DNA of 64,000 nt, from assembly GCF_902499175.1 (NCBI RefSeq), contig NZ_CABVQC010000050.1, positions 1 to 64,000 of the forward strand. Direction: 5' to 3'. A program made the translations under genes and the position numbers. Below are positions 1 to 8,871 of this stretch, piece after piece (the stretch's first letter is position 1; every line of letters starts with the position of its first letter). This stretch comes from Burkholderia aenigmatica (GTDB lineage: Bacteria > Pseudomonadota > Gammaproteobacteria > Burkholderiales > Burkholderiaceae). The notes beneath the pieces were generated by a model that saw only the letters and a program-made list of their open reading frames with translations, had not been told where the DNA came from and made no database searches.

Positions 1-1
1 C

Positions 2-838
2 GGCAGCGTGCTCGCCCAGGGTGCGCCGGCCGCGCCGAAACGCGTGGTCGTGATCGGCGGCGCACTCGCGGAAACCGCGTTCGCGCTCGGCGGCGCCGAG
101 ACGCCGCGCTACCGGCTCGTCGGCGCCGACACGACCTGCACGTACCCCGACGCCGCGAAGCGGCTGCCGAAGGTCGGCTACCAGCGCGCGCTGTCGGCCG
201 AGGGGCTGCTGTCGCTACGTCCCGATCTCGTGCTCGCGTCGGCGGAAGCCGGGCCGCCTACCGCCATCGCGCAAGTCAAAAGCGCCGGCGTCGCGGTAAC
301 GACGTTCGACGAGCGCCACGACGTCGAATCGGTGCGCGCGAAGATCACGGGCGTCGCGCAGGCGCTCGACGTGCGCGACGCGGGTACCGCGCTGCTGCAA
401 CGTTTCGACCGCGACTGGCAGGCCGCGCGCGACGCGGTCGCTGCCCGCGCGCCCGGCAGCGCACAGCCGCCGCGCGTGCTGTTCGTGCTGAACCATACCG
501 GCAACCAGGCGCTCGTCGCCGGCCAGCGCACGGCCGCCGACGCAATGATCCGCTACGCGGGCGCGCGCAACGCGATGCAGGGCTTCGATCACTACAAGCC
601 GCTGACGACCGAGGCGCTGGCGGCCGCCGCGCCCGACGTCGTGCTGATCTCCGACGAAGGGCTCGCGGCCGTCGGCGGCCGCGCCGCACTGCTCGCGACG
701 CCCGGCTTCGGCGCGACGCCGGCCGGCCGTGCACAGCGCGTGGTGGCGCTCGATGCGCTGTTCCTGCTCGGCTTCGGCCCGCGCCTGCCGCTCGCCGTCA
801 CGACCTTGCACCGACGCCTGTCGGATGCGCTCGCCTGA
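2..838 (+). CDS. hmuT: Heme ABC transporter substrate-binding protein, 5' end missing
   Basis: Periplasmic heme-binding component that delivers heme to the HmuUV importer. The frame is open to the first base of the window, so the true start and signal peptide lie upstream; about 278 residues are visible. The visible protein has the PF01497/BtuF-like layout: a first lobe beginning with a VVVIGG strand, LRPDLVLAS near residue 75, a linking helix, then a second lobe with APDVVLISDEGL. It is followed 15 bp later by the permease and then by the ATPase, the standard hmuTUV order. Identity as heme rather than another siderophore-type ligand rests on this order and on overall resemblance to Burkholderia HmuT, so substrate is an inference. 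Confidence 0.85.
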   Translation, partial: GSVLAQGAPAAPKRVVVIGGALAETAFALGGAETPRYRLVGADTTCTYPDAAKRLPKVGYQRALSAEGLLSLRPDLVLASAEAGPPTAIAQVKSAGVAVTTFDERHDVESVRAKITGVAQALDVRDAGTALLQRFDRDWQAARDAVAARAPGSAQPPRVLFVLNHTGNQALVAGQRTAADAMIRYAGARNAMQGFDHYKPLTTEALAAAAPDVVLISDEGLAAVGGRAALLATPGFGATPAGRAQRVVALDALFLLGFGPRLPLAVTTLHRRLSDALA

Positions 839-853
839 TTCCGGACTGCCTCG

Positions 854-1942
854 ATGCCCGCTCACGCTTCGCCCTTCTCTGCACCGTCGCCCGCATCGCG
901 CTCCGGCGCCGCGCGCATCGGCACGTCACGCCGCTTCGCACCGTTCGCGCTGGCTGCGCTTGCCTGCCTCGTGTGCGCGATGTCCGTCGTCGCGCTGTGC
1001 GTCGGCGCCTATCGCATTCCGCTCGCGGAAGCCTGGGCCGCGCTGACCGGCGATGCGGCCGCGCAGCAGGCGCGCGCGGTGCTGTTCGACATCCGCGCGC
1101 CGCGCGTCGCGCTCGCATTGCTGGTCGGCGGCGGCTTCGGGGCGACCGGCGCCGCGATGCAGGCGCTGTTCCGCAACCCGCTTGCGGATCCGGGGCTCGT
1201 CGGCGTGTCGAGCGGCGCCGCGCTCGGTGCAACGACGATGATCGTGCTCGGCCCCGCACTCTTTGCCGCGCACGTGAGCGCGGCCGCCTTGCCTGTCGCC
1301 GCATTCGCGGGCGCGCTCGCGGTCGCGGCGCTTGTCTACCGGCTCGCTGCGTCGCGCGGCCGGCTCGCGCTGCCGCTGCTGCTGCTCGCCGGCATCGCGA
1401 TCAATGCGCTGGTCGGTGCTGCGATCGGGCTCCTCACGTTCGTCGCCGACGACGCGCAATTGCGCTCGCTGACCTTCTGGAGCCTCGGCAGCCTCGGCGG
1501 CGCGCAATGGTCCGCGCTGGCGGCCGTCGCGCCGTGCGTCGCGATCGGCTGCGTGCTGCTCGCGCGCGAACGAAACTCATTGAATGCACTGCAGCTCGGC
1601 GAAACCGAGGCGCTGCACCTCGGCGTACCGGTGCAGCGGCTGAAGCGGCGCGTGCTTGTCGCAGTCGCGCTCGCAGTCGGCGCGCTGGTGTCGTGCGCGG
1701 GCATCATCGGCTTCATCGGGCTCGTCGCGCCGCATTGCGTGCGCCTCGCGTGCGGCCCCGACCAGCGGGTCGTGCTGCCCGGCGCCGCGCTACTCGGCGC
1801 GCTGCTGACGCTCGCCGCCGATCTCGCCGCGCGCACCGTTGCCGCGCCCGCTGAAATTCCGCTCGGCGTGCTGACCGCGCTGCTCGGCGCGCCGTTCTTT
1901 CTCGCGCTGCTGTGGAAGAGCCGCGGCGCGCTCGGCGGCTAA
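854..1942 (+). CDS. hmuU: Heme ABC transporter permease (FecCD family)
   Basis: Inner-membrane permease of the heme importer, 362 residues, normal for FecCD/BtuC permeases. The sequence is almost wholly hydrophobic with roughly ten membrane segments. It contains the family stretch RNPLADPGLVGVSSGAALG after the second helix and the cytoplasmic coupling region GETEALHLGVPVQRLKR, which contacts the ATPase. The conserved C-terminal part GIIGFIGLVAPHCVRLACG is intact. The start at 854 gives an N-terminal Ser/Pro/Arg-rich cytoplasmic leader of about 30 residues before the first helix. It lies between hmuT and hmuV with gaps of 15 and 19 bp, so the three are co-transcribed. Confidence 0.9.
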   Translation: MPAHASPFSAPSPASRSGAARIGTSRRFAPFALAALACLVCAMSVVALCVGAYRIPLAEAWAALTGDAAAQQARAVLFDIRAPRVALALLVGGGFGATGAAMQALFRNPLADPGLVGVSSGAALGATTMIVLGPALFAAHVSAAALPVAAFAGALAVAALVYRLAASRGRLALPLLLLAGIAINALVGAAIGLLTFVADDAQLRSLTFWSLGSLGGAQWSALAAVAPCVAIGCVLLARERNSLNALQLGETEALHLGVPVQRLKRRVLVAVALAVGALVSCAGIIGFIGLVAPHCVRLACGPDQRVVLPGAALLGALLTLAADLAARTVAAPAEIPLGVLTALLGAPFFLALLWKSRGALGG

Positions 1943-1961
1943 CCCTTCCCTCACGACGACC

Positions 1962-2783
1962 ATGCTGACCGCCCATCACCTCGACGTCGCCCGTCGACAC
2001 AGCACGATCCTGCGCGACCTGTCGCTGTCGATCGAACCCGGCCGCGTGACCGCGCTGCTCGGCCGCAACGGCGCGGGCAAGAGCACGCTGCTGAAGACCT
2101 TTGCCGGCGAGCTGACCGGCGGCGGCGCGCCGAACGGCGTGCGCGTGACCGGCGACATTACGCTGAACGGCGAACCGCTTGCGCACATCGACGCACCGCG
2201 GCTCGCGTGCCTGCGCGCGGTGCTGCCGCAGACCGCGCAGCCGGCGTTCCCGTTCAGCGTCGACGAAATCGTGCTGCTCGGCCGCTATCCGCATGCGCGG
2301 CGCAGCGGCGCGACGTCGCACCGCGATCGCGACATCGCGTGGCGGGCACTCGAACGCGCGGGCGCCGATGCGCTCGTCGGCCGCGACGTGACGACACTGT
2401 CGGGCGGCGAACTCGCGCGCGTGCAGTTCGCCCGCGTGCTTGCGCAGCTGTGGCCGGACGACGATGCAACGGAATACGGCCCGCGCTACCTGCTGCTCGA
2501 CGAGCCAACCGCCGCGCTCGATCTCGCGCATCAGCACCGCCTGCTCGATACCGTGCGCAGCGTTGCGCGCGAATGGCAGCTCGGCGTGCTCGCGATCGTG
2601 CACGATCCGAATCTCGCCGCACGGCACGCGGATACGATCGCGATGCTCGCCGACGGCACGATCGTCGCGCACGGCACGCCGCGCGACGTGATGACGCCGG
2701 CCCATATCGCGCAGTGCTACGGATTCGCGGTGAAGATGGTGGACACCGGCGACGGCACGCCGCCGGTGATGGTGCCTGCATAG
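1962..2783 (+). CDS. hmuV: Heme ABC transporter ATP-binding protein
   Basis: ATPase that powers heme import through HmuU; 273 residues. All nucleotide-binding motifs are visible: Walker A GRNGAGKST at residues 34-42, Q-loop around VLPQTAQ, signature LSGGE at 146-150, Walker B YLLLDEPTAALD with Asp180, and the switch histidine in AIVHDPNLAA. The short variable insert rich in Asp/Glu before Walker B (WPDDDATEYGPR) is common in HmuV of this lineage. It is the last gene of the operon: a gap of about 110 bp and a new ribosome-binding site precede the VOC gene. Confidence 0.92.
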   Translation: MLTAHHLDVARRHSTILRDLSLSIEPGRVTALLGRNGAGKSTLLKTFAGELTGGGAPNGVRVTGDITLNGEPLAHIDAPRLACLRAVLPQTAQPAFPFSVDEIVLLGRYPHARRSGATSHRDRDIAWRALERAGADALVGRDVTTLSGGELARVQFARVLAQLWPDDDATEYGPRYLLLDEPTAALDLAHQHRLLDTVRSVAREWQLGVLAIVHDPNLAARHADTIAMLADGTIVAHGTPRDVMTPAHIAQCYGFAVKMVDTGDGTPPVMVPA

Positions 2784-2894
2784 CGCGGGCCTGCGCCGCA
2801 CGACTGTTGCACTGCTCGATGTCTGGTCTTACCGATAGCAGCACGTTCACGCAGCATCAATCGCGCTTCGCGCATCCCCTTCAAGGAGACCCGC

Positions 2895-3281
2895 ATGCCA
2901 CTTCCGATGACCCGCATCATCCTGTACGTCCAGGACGTCGCATCGCTCAAGACGTTCTACCGGCAGTATTTCGATCTGCCCGTCGTCGAGGAAATCGACA
3001 ACGAGTGGGCCGTGCTCGGCGCAGGCGCCATCGAGCTCGCGCTGCATCTCGCCGGCCCGGCGTTCCGCCACGCGGCGCCCGCTCACGCGGAGACGCGCGC
3101 GGAAGCGAGCCACGTGAAGTTCGTGTTCTCGATCGGCCAGGATATCGGCGCGCATCGCGACCGGCTGGCCGGCAGCGGCGTGACGGTGCGCGATCTCAAG
3201 CGCTATGACGGGTTCGCGTACACGATGTACGACGGCATCGATCCGGAAGGCAACGTCTTCCAGGTGATGCAGGCCGACTGA
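2895..3281 (+). CDS. VOC (glyoxalase/dioxygenase fold) family protein
   Basis: Small 128-residue protein of the vicinal-oxygen-chelate superfamily. It opens with MTRIILYVQDVASLKTFYRQYF, the usual first beta-alpha unit, and ends with DGIDPEGNVFQVMQ, where the Glu/Asp-P-[DE]-G-N-x-F/x-Q signature closes the second module. The start at 2895 is fixed by an AAGGAG ribosome-binding site six bases upstream. Substrate cannot be told; VOC proteins include glyoxalases, resistance binding proteins and dioxygenases, and this short type is often annotated as a bleomycin-resistance-like or glyoxalase-like protein. It has its own position after the heme operon and converges with the channel gene downstream. 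Confidence 0.8.
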   Translation: MPLPMTRIILYVQDVASLKTFYRQYFDLPVVEEIDNEWAVLGAGAIELALHLAGPAFRHAAPAHAETRAEASHVKFVFSIGQDIGAHRDRLAGSGVTVRDLKRYDGFAYTMYDGIDPEGNVFQVMQAD

Positions 3282-3290
3282 CGTTCGGTT

Positions 3291-3322
3291 CGGCCCGGGC
3301 GCTCACCCGAACGCCCGGGCCG
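3291..3322. terminator. Hairpin between convergent genes
   Basis: Perfect 11-bp inverted repeat (arms 3291-3301 and 3312-3322, loop of 10) between the convergent VOC and TRIC-type genes. It lacks a T-tract on either side, so its role as a two-way terminator is inferred from position and stem strength only. Confidence 0.45.
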
Positions 3323-3370
3323 GCACCGCTCGCGCCCCCAACCCGCCGCGCGGGTGGCGAGCCTCCCTGC

Positions 3371-3982
3371 TCAATGCTCGACGTCGGCCACGCCGAACGT
3401 GCGCATCTTCCAGCCCAGCCGCACCGCGAACATCCGCATCGCGAACCCCGCGACAAGCGCGACCACCGTCGCGACCCCGGCATCGATGCCAAGGTGCTGC
3501 ATCCCGACATAGAGCGCGCCCGTGACGAACGCGACGCTCGCATACAGTTCCTCGCGCAGGATCAGCGGCATCTCGTTGCACAGCAGGTCGCGCAGCATCC
3601 CGCCGCAGACGCCCGTAATCGCGCCGGCCAGCACGACGATGATAGGCGCGGTGCCCGTCGACGCGCCGATGTCGCAGCCGATGATCGTAAATGCCGCGAG
3701 GCCGATCGCGTCGACGGTGACGAACAGCGTCTTCATTCGCGCGACATGCCGTGCGACCCACGACGCGACGGTCGCCGCGACGAGCGTGATCACCAGGTAC
3801 TCCGGATGCGCGATCCAGCCGAGCGGATAGTGGCCGAGCAGCACGTCGCGCACGGTGCCGCCGCCGAGCGCCGTCACCGCGCCGACGAGCGCGAGCCCGA
3901 AACGGTCCATCCCGCGGCGCATGCCCATCAGCGCCCCCGACATCGCTTCCGCGACGATTGCAATCAGATAAAGCGTATGCAT
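3371..3982 (-). CDS. TRIC/UPF0126-type membrane protein (YicG-like cation channel family)
   Basis: Integral inner-membrane protein of 203 residues. It shows two repeats of the UPF0126 domain: the first with MRRGMDRFGLALVGAVTALGGGTVRD and the second with AGAITGVCGGMLRDLLCNEMP. The GGGTxRD and GGxxRD glycine-rich kinks in the two repeats are the hallmark of prokaryotic TRIC channels, which conduct monovalent cations such as potassium as trimers. About seven transmembrane helices fit the length. The family name rests on this repeat pattern; ion selectivity is not shown. Its start at 3982 overlaps nothing, and the penicillin-binding protein gene ends 8 bp upstream on the same strand, so the two may share a transcript. 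Confidence 0.85.
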   Translation of the reverse strand: MHTLYLIAIVAEAMSGALMGMRRGMDRFGLALVGAVTALGGGTVRDVLLGHYPLGWIAHPEYLVITLVAATVASWVARHVARMKTLFVTVDAIGLAAFTIIGCDIGASTGTAPIIVVLAGAITGVCGGMLRDLLCNEMPLILREELYASVAFVTGALYVGMQHLGIDAGVATVVALVAGFAMRMFAVRLGWKMRTFGVADVEH

Positions 3983-3990
3983 GGTGTGCG

Positions 3991-6114
3991 TCAGTCATCC
4001 GTCCGGAACAGGTCGAGCACGCGCTCGCGCTCGGCCGCATCGACCGCGGCAGGCATCGGCTCGACGGGCTTGCCATGGTCGCCCGGCGTGCCGGACGCAC
4101 CAGCCGCCACCGCCGCTCCGCCGCACGCGAAGCGGCTGCGGATGTACGACGGCACATCGGCCGTGCACGTGCCGCGCGTGTATTCGGCGTAGACGAAGTC
4201 GCCGTCGACAAGCGCGACGTCCTGCGGCGGCGTCGCCTCGACCGACGTACGCCCATCGACGGCCGTCTTCATGTAGTCGAGCCAGACCGGTAACGCCAGC
4301 GATGCGCCGGTCGCGCGCCCCATCGGGCGCGGCGTGTCGTAGCCGAGCCACGCGACCGCGACGATGCCCGACGAGTAGCCGGCGAACCACACGTCCTTCG
4401 ACCCGTTCGACGTGCCCGTCTTGCCGGCCGCGTCGTCGCGACGCAGCGCGAGCGCACCGCGTGCGGTGCCGGACTTCACGACGTCACGCAGCATGCTGTC
4501 CATCATGAACGCATTGCGCGCCGACACGACGCGCTCGCCAGCGGGTGCAGTGGCCTCGTACATCGCACCGCCATGACGCTGCTTCACCGACAGGATCAGG
4601 CGCGGCACCATCCGCGTGCCGCCGTTTGCGAACACGCTGTAGGCGCTTGCCAGTTCGAGCGGCGTCACGGCGCCCGCGCCGAGCGCGAGCGGCAGCGACG
4701 CCGGATTGCGCTGCGCGTCGAAGCCGAAGTGCACCGCGTGCTGCTGCACGTAGCGCGCGTCGGTGGCCTGCATCAGGCTGACCGCGACCAGGTTCTTCGA
4801 GCGCATGAGCCCGCGCCGCACCGGGATGAAGCCCTCGTAGTTGTTGGCGAAATTGCGCGGGCGCCACGGCCGCGCGCCGGTTTCCTCATGCGTGAGCGTG
4901 CGCTGCGTATCGTCGACGAGCACGCCCGGGAAGTAGCCCTTTTCCAGCGCCGCCGAATAGACGAACGGCTTGAAGCTCGAACCCGGCTGGCGATACGCCT
5001 GCAGCGCATGGTCGAACACGTTGCGGTTGAAATCCGCGCCGCCGACGAGCGCGAGCATGTCGCCGGTTGCCGCGTCGAGCGACACGAGTGCGCCTTCGAG
5101 CCCGTTGCGCGCATCGCGCTTCGCGCGCTGCTGACGGCTCAGCGTGCGTTCGAGCGACGCTTCAGCCGCGCGCTGGTCGCGCATCGAGATCGTCGTCGTC
5201 ACGTCGAGGCCGAGCGTATAGGCGTCGTCGTGAAAGCGTTCGACCATCATCCGGCGCGCGCGCTCGGCGACGTAAGGCGCCGCGATGATCCCGGGCGGCG
5301 GGGTGGTCGCCAACGCGATCGGTGCGTCGACGGCCGCGCGGTACGTCGCGTCGTCGAGCTGGCCGAGCGCATGCATGCGGTCGAGCACGTAGTTGCGCCG
5401 CGCGGTCGCGCGCGCCGGATTGACGACCGGGTTGAATGCGGACGGCGCCTTCGGCAGCCCCGCGAGCACGGCCGCCTCGCCTGCGCTCAGCGCGTCGAGC
5501 GGCTTGCCGAAATACACGTTCGCGGCCGCCGCGAAACCGTACGCGCGCTCGCCCAGATAGATTTCGTTCATGTACAGCTCGAGCAGCTTGTCCTTGCTGT
5601 ATTCGCGTTCGAGCTTGGTCGCCATCAGGATCTCGGCGAGCTTGCGGCTCAGCACCTTGTCGCGCGTCAGGTAGAAGTTGCGCGCGACCTGCATCGTGAT
5701 CGTGCTGCCGCCCTGCCCGGGTTGCCCCGTCACGACGTTCGCGAACGTCGCGCGCGCGAGGCCGCTGAAATCGACCGCGCCGTGCTGGTAGAACTTCGCG
5801 TCCTCGGCCGCGAGCAGCGCCTGCCGCATCAGCGGCGGGATGCGTTCGAGCGGCACGAACTCACGGCGCTCGACGCCGTATTCGGCCAGCAGGTCGCCGT
5901 CGCGCGAGAAGATCCGCAGCGGCAGCGCGGGACGGTACACGGCGAGGTGCTCGACGGACGGTAACTGCGTCCAGATGCGCTGGATCGTCCATGCGCCGAT
6001 ACCCGCGCACGCGACCGTCAGGCCGAGCAGCGCGCCCGCGAGCGTGCGCCACATGCGGCGGCGGCGTGGCGGCGGCGCGGGTGGGGGTGGCGGGGATGCG
6101 GTGTGGTCGGTCAT
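3991..6114 (-). CDS. Class A penicillin-binding protein (PBP1A type)
   Basis: Bifunctional peptidoglycan synthase: an N-terminal glycosyltransferase polymerises lipid II and a C-terminal transpeptidase crosslinks the strands. Starting at 6114 (GGAG six bases upstream; an alternative start is 12 bp further out at 6126) gives 707 residues. A proline-rich cytoplasmic tail is followed by one membrane anchor, then the GT51 domain with AAEDAKFYQH containing the catalytic Glu, GGSTITMQVARN and the KLAEILMATKLE segment. The transpeptidase has SSFK with Ser379, an SKN triad element (MRSKNLVAVSL) and KTGTSNG with Lys565. It is shorter than the main MrcA of most Burkholderia, so it is probably a secondary paralogue. 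The C-terminal tail after residue 640 has two cysteines. Confidence 0.92.
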   Translation of the reverse strand: MTDHTASPPPPPAPPPRRRRMWRTLAGALLGLTVACAGIGAWTIQRIWTQLPSVEHLAVYRPALPLRIFSRDGDLLAEYGVERREFVPLERIPPLMRQALLAAEDAKFYQHGAVDFSGLARATFANVVTGQPGQGGSTITMQVARNFYLTRDKVLSRKLAEILMATKLEREYSKDKLLELYMNEIYLGERAYGFAAAANVYFGKPLDALSAGEAAVLAGLPKAPSAFNPVVNPARATARRNYVLDRMHALGQLDDATYRAAVDAPIALATTPPPGIIAAPYVAERARRMMVERFHDDAYTLGLDVTTTISMRDQRAAEASLERTLSRQQRAKRDARNGLEGALVSLDAATGDMLALVGGADFNRNVFDHALQAYRQPGSSFKPFVYSAALEKGYFPGVLVDDTQRTLTHEETGARPWRPRNFANNYEGFIPVRRGLMRSKNLVAVSLMQATDARYVQQHAVHFGFDAQRNPASLPLALGAGAVTPLELASAYSVFANGGTRMVPRLILSVKQRHGGAMYEATAPAGERVVSARNAFMMDSMLRDVVKSGTARGALALRRDDAAGKTGTSNGSKDVWFAGYSSGIVAVAWLGYDTPRPMGRATGASLALPVWLDYMKTAVDGRTSVEATPPQDVALVDGDFVYAEYTRGTCTADVPSYIRSRFACGGAAVAAGASGTPGDHGKPVEPMPAAVDAAERERVLDLFRTDD

Positions 6115-6352
6115 GTCGGGCTCCATCTTCGATGCTGCGACGGCCGGTGCGCGGGAGGCACCGACCGGTCACGAAAGGCGCGCATTGTCGAAGGGATGGC
6201 GCGAAACCGGAACATTCTTTAGCCAAAGTTGGGCTGGCTAAATTTTATTTAGAAAAGTGGGCCTGGGCCGTTCGTGGCACACCTGCGACCGCTTGACGCA
6301 CTGTCGGAAGAACCACGCTGCACACGATCCGGTTCGCCTGTAGGATCGCGGG

Positions 6353-7147
6353 ATGTTCGATCGATATCTCGGCCTGTGGGGCCTCGTTCCCGACGGCAAC
6401 CCGATCCTGACCGCGAGCGGCGGCCTGCTGCCGGTCGTCTGGCAATCGCGGCCGGCGATGCTGAAGATCGCCACGTGTGACGAAGAGCGTCGCGGCAATG
6501 CGCTGATGACCTGGTGGAACGGGCAAGGCGCGGCGCAGGTGTGGCAGCACGACGGTGATGCGGTCCTGCTCGAACGGGCGCAGCCGGCGCCGACGCTGGC
6601 GGGTTTTTCGGAATCGGGGCGCGACGATGATGCGATGCGGATCGCGTGTGATGTCGTCGCCCGGCTGCATGGGCATCGTGCTTCGGAACCGCCTTCGGTC
6701 GTGCCGCTGCACGACTGGTTTCATGCGCTGCTATCAGATGCTTCTGGCAGAGACGTGCTACTCAGCTCGGCAACGGTCGCGCGCCAGTTGCTAGCCGGGC
6801 CGCCCGTCGATGAAGTCGTCCTGCACGGCGACATCCATCACGGCAACCTCCTCCATTTCGGCGAACGCGGCTGGCTCGCGATCGATCCGAAAGGGCTGCG
6901 CGGCGATCGCGCGTTCGACTACGCGAACCTGTTCTGCAATCCCTCGCACGATATTGCGGTCGATCCCGTGCGCTTCGAGCGTTGTGTCACGCTCGTGGCC
7001 GAGGCGGCGAAGCTCGACCGGCACCGGCTGCTGCAGTGGATTCTCGCGTGGTCGGGTTTGTCGGCGATGTGGTTGATCGAGGACGGCCTGCCGCCCGATG
7101 CGCGGCTGCAGGTCGCAACGCTCGCCGCGGCTGCACTCGGCAAGTAG
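6353..7147 (+). CDS. APH(6)/hydroxyurea-kinase-like phosphotransferase
   Basis: Predicted small-molecule kinase of the aminoglycoside/hydroxyurea resistance family (PF04655), 264 residues. The Brenner-type catalytic loop HGDIHHGNLL has catalytic Asp160 and Asn165; it is followed by WLAIDPKGLRGDRAFDYANLFCNP, in which the metal-binding Asp and the GLRGDRAFDYAN stretch are typical of StrB/APH(6) enzymes. The N-terminal lobe has LLPVVWQSRPAMLKIA with the ATP-binding lysine. An AGGA lies eight bases before the ATG. It is a free-standing chromosomal gene with no mobile element beside it, so an intrinsic metabolic or resistance role is possible; activity on streptomycin is not established here. Confidence 0.85.
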   Translation: MFDRYLGLWGLVPDGNPILTASGGLLPVVWQSRPAMLKIATCDEERRGNALMTWWNGQGAAQVWQHDGDAVLLERAQPAPTLAGFSESGRDDDAMRIACDVVARLHGHRASEPPSVVPLHDWFHALLSDASGRDVLLSSATVARQLLAGPPVDEVVLHGDIHHGNLLHFGERGWLAIDPKGLRGDRAFDYANLFCNPSHDIAVDPVRFERCVTLVAEAAKLDRHRLLQWILAWSGLSAMWLIEDGLPPDARLQVATLAAAALGK

Positions 7148-7751
7148 CAATACGCATCACTGCGAAAGCAGGTTCAGCGCGAGTTTCCGGGGAGCGCAAG
7201 GAAGATCGATCGACGGCTTTCGGCCAATTGGAGTCATCTGAAGGCGCAGTTCCCATGACCGAGTTGGGTGAGGAGCAGCCGCCTCTTAAGCGTCGAGGGT
7301 ACAGAGACTGCTTCGCCACGGGCGTCGGCCAAGCCTTTCGACTCCGTCCAACGTCGCTTCGGCACGCCTCCGCGTCGCGAAGAAACGCCAGTATCCGAGG
7401 AACGGCAGCAAGCCTCTCTTTGCACCGCTAGGAGGAGGTCGCCTGCGGGTTGGCTGGCAGGCGCTTGACTGTTTGCCGGGCGTTTCGATAGACTTCCGCT
7501 CCCGAGGTGAGCACGCAACGACACTGTTCACCCAGTCCATTCACGCCGGGGTGACCTTGATCGCAAGAGGTTCACGCCAACTGGACGGCCTAGGATCACC
7601 TGGGTATCCCGGCTAGATAGTGCCTCGGTACGGATTTTCTGCGGTGCTGATCGACCGTCAGCACCGCAGAGAGTCTTTACCGATGGCAATCTGACGCGGT
7701 AGCGGCCGCAATCTGAAGCCATCGATTTCTTCCCAACCTAGGAGATTCACG
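7148..7751. other. Gene-free stretch at the left edge of the accessory region
   Basis: No open frame here has recognisable protein character; the short frames around 7234-7540 are low-complexity Arg/Ser-rich translations. The stretch holds a strong hairpin at 7638-7670 and, at its end, an AGGAG just before the OGG-like gene. It probably contains the left junction of inserted DNA, but I find no integrase, tRNA or clear direct repeat with the right side. Confidence 0.5.
7638..7670. repeat. Perfect 13-bp inverted repeat hairpin
   Basis: Arms TCTGCGGTGCTGA (7638-7650) and TCAGCACCGCAGA (7658-7670) pair without mismatch around the 7-base loop TCGACCG. No T-tract follows on either strand. It lies about 80 bp upstream of the OGG-like gene, so it may stop incoming transcription, act in the leader RNA, or mark an insertion edge. 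Confidence 0.8.
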
Positions 7752-8654
7752 ATGGCTTCTTTGCATTCTGACGCCGGCATTCCTGCCAACCACTGGCACC
7801 AGGTCACCCTCGGCATGCTGATCGCGCAGGAGGATCCCCGCGCTTGGCGGGGGTACAGCACCGAAGCGTGGGCCCGGTCCTGGGGGAACCACGAGCTGGC
7901 CGCCCGTTGCGCCGCACATCCTGAGCTGCGCCGCAAACTCCGCCGCGACGAGACGTGGACTATGTGCCATGACGCAGTCATCGATCCCGATCTGCTCGTC
8001 TACGCAGTTCTGGCATACGGCGGTGCCAACATGGGGCCCGGTGGCAGGAACAACTGGCGGGTGGCCGAGTCCATGCCGAACCTGCTGCCGCTGCTGGCCG
8101 AGCTGCCTACGCTCACCCGTGCCGAAGCCTACGAGCGCTTCCGCCACCTGCGCCGCCGTCGCTTGCTGCGCGGCATCGGGCCGTCGTTCTTCACCAAGAT
8201 CATGTACTTCTTCGGCTGCAAGGGCGCCTACATCCTGGACCAGTGGCTCGCCAAGTCGATCCTGGCCCTCCGTGCGCAGAACTGGCGTGCCGGCGCTTGC
8301 GCGGAGCCGGTATTCGAGCTGATCGATGGCAACGGCATCCGCCTGTCCTTCGGACAGGGCGAAGGCATTCGGGACTCCGTGAGCGGGTTCGACTACGACT
8401 TCTTCTGCCGCGAACTGGAGGCGCTGACCGAGAAGCTAGGGCTGCCCGACGGCGCTGAGGTCGAGCGCTGGGTCTTTTCCTCGCCGCAGTCTGACTGGCG
8501 CCTGTTCCTCAACACGCTGGACTGGACCTCCCCGGGCACTCACAAGAAGCGGCGCGACGCCGCGGCACGGTACCTCGCGTCGCGCCGGGCCCTGCGCGCC
8601 GAAGTCGCAGCGATGTCGTTTCAGATCATTCTCGGCAACCATGCCTGCGCATAA
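7752..8654 (+). CDS. OGG-fold DNA glycosylase-like protein
   Basis: A 300-residue protein resembling the 8-oxoguanine DNA glycosylase OGG-fold family. A helix-hairpin-helix is visible at GIGPSFFTKIMYFFG (residues 141-155) and is followed by ILDQWLAKSI, whose Asp163 sits where HhH-GPD glycosylases carry their catalytic aspartate. The lysine that bifunctional OGG1 enzymes place just before the hairpin appears replaced by arginines (LRRRRLLRG), so if it is an enzyme it may be monofunctional. Likely role: recognition or excision of an oxidised or modified base. The start has AGGAG nine bases upstream. It is isolated between two hairpins inside an accessory stretch, with GC-rich codon use unlike the later AT-richer part of the island. 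Confidence 0.65.
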   Translation: MASLHSDAGIPANHWHQVTLGMLIAQEDPRAWRGYSTEAWARSWGNHELAARCAAHPELRRKLRRDETWTMCHDAVIDPDLLVYAVLAYGGANMGPGGRNNWRVAESMPNLLPLLAELPTLTRAEAYERFRHLRRRRLLRGIGPSFFTKIMYFFGCKGAYILDQWLAKSILALRAQNWRAGACAEPVFELIDGNGIRLSFGQGEGIRDSVSGFDYDFFCRELEALTEKLGLPDGAEVERWVFSSPQSDWRLFLNTLDWTSPGTHKKRRDAAARYLASRRALRAEVAAMSFQIILGNHACA

Positions 8655-8711
8655 CTTGTCGCGCAGATCCCAGGGCTTTAGGCCCTCGATGCATTCATCA
8701 TGGCTCTATGG

Positions 8712-8739
8712 CGGTATGGCGCAATAATGCGCCATACCG
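8712..8739. terminator. Perfect 12-bp hairpin between convergent genes
   Basis: Arms CGGTATGGCGCA (8712-8723) and TGCGCCATACCG (8728-8739) pair perfectly around the loop ATAA. It lies 58 bp after the OGG-like gene and 133 bp beyond the stop of the convergent lipoprotein gene. No T-tract is present, so a two-way terminator is inferred from position. Confidence 0.55.
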
Positions 8740-8871
8740 ACTTGCTCATGCTGAAATGAACAATTATGTGGCCGCTGTTTCCGGCCATCACCGGCCATTC
8801 GATCGAGTTCTCGGGTGGACATTTGAGCGTCGGATGCGTCCAGACAACGGACGTTCCCGCTGACGAACATG

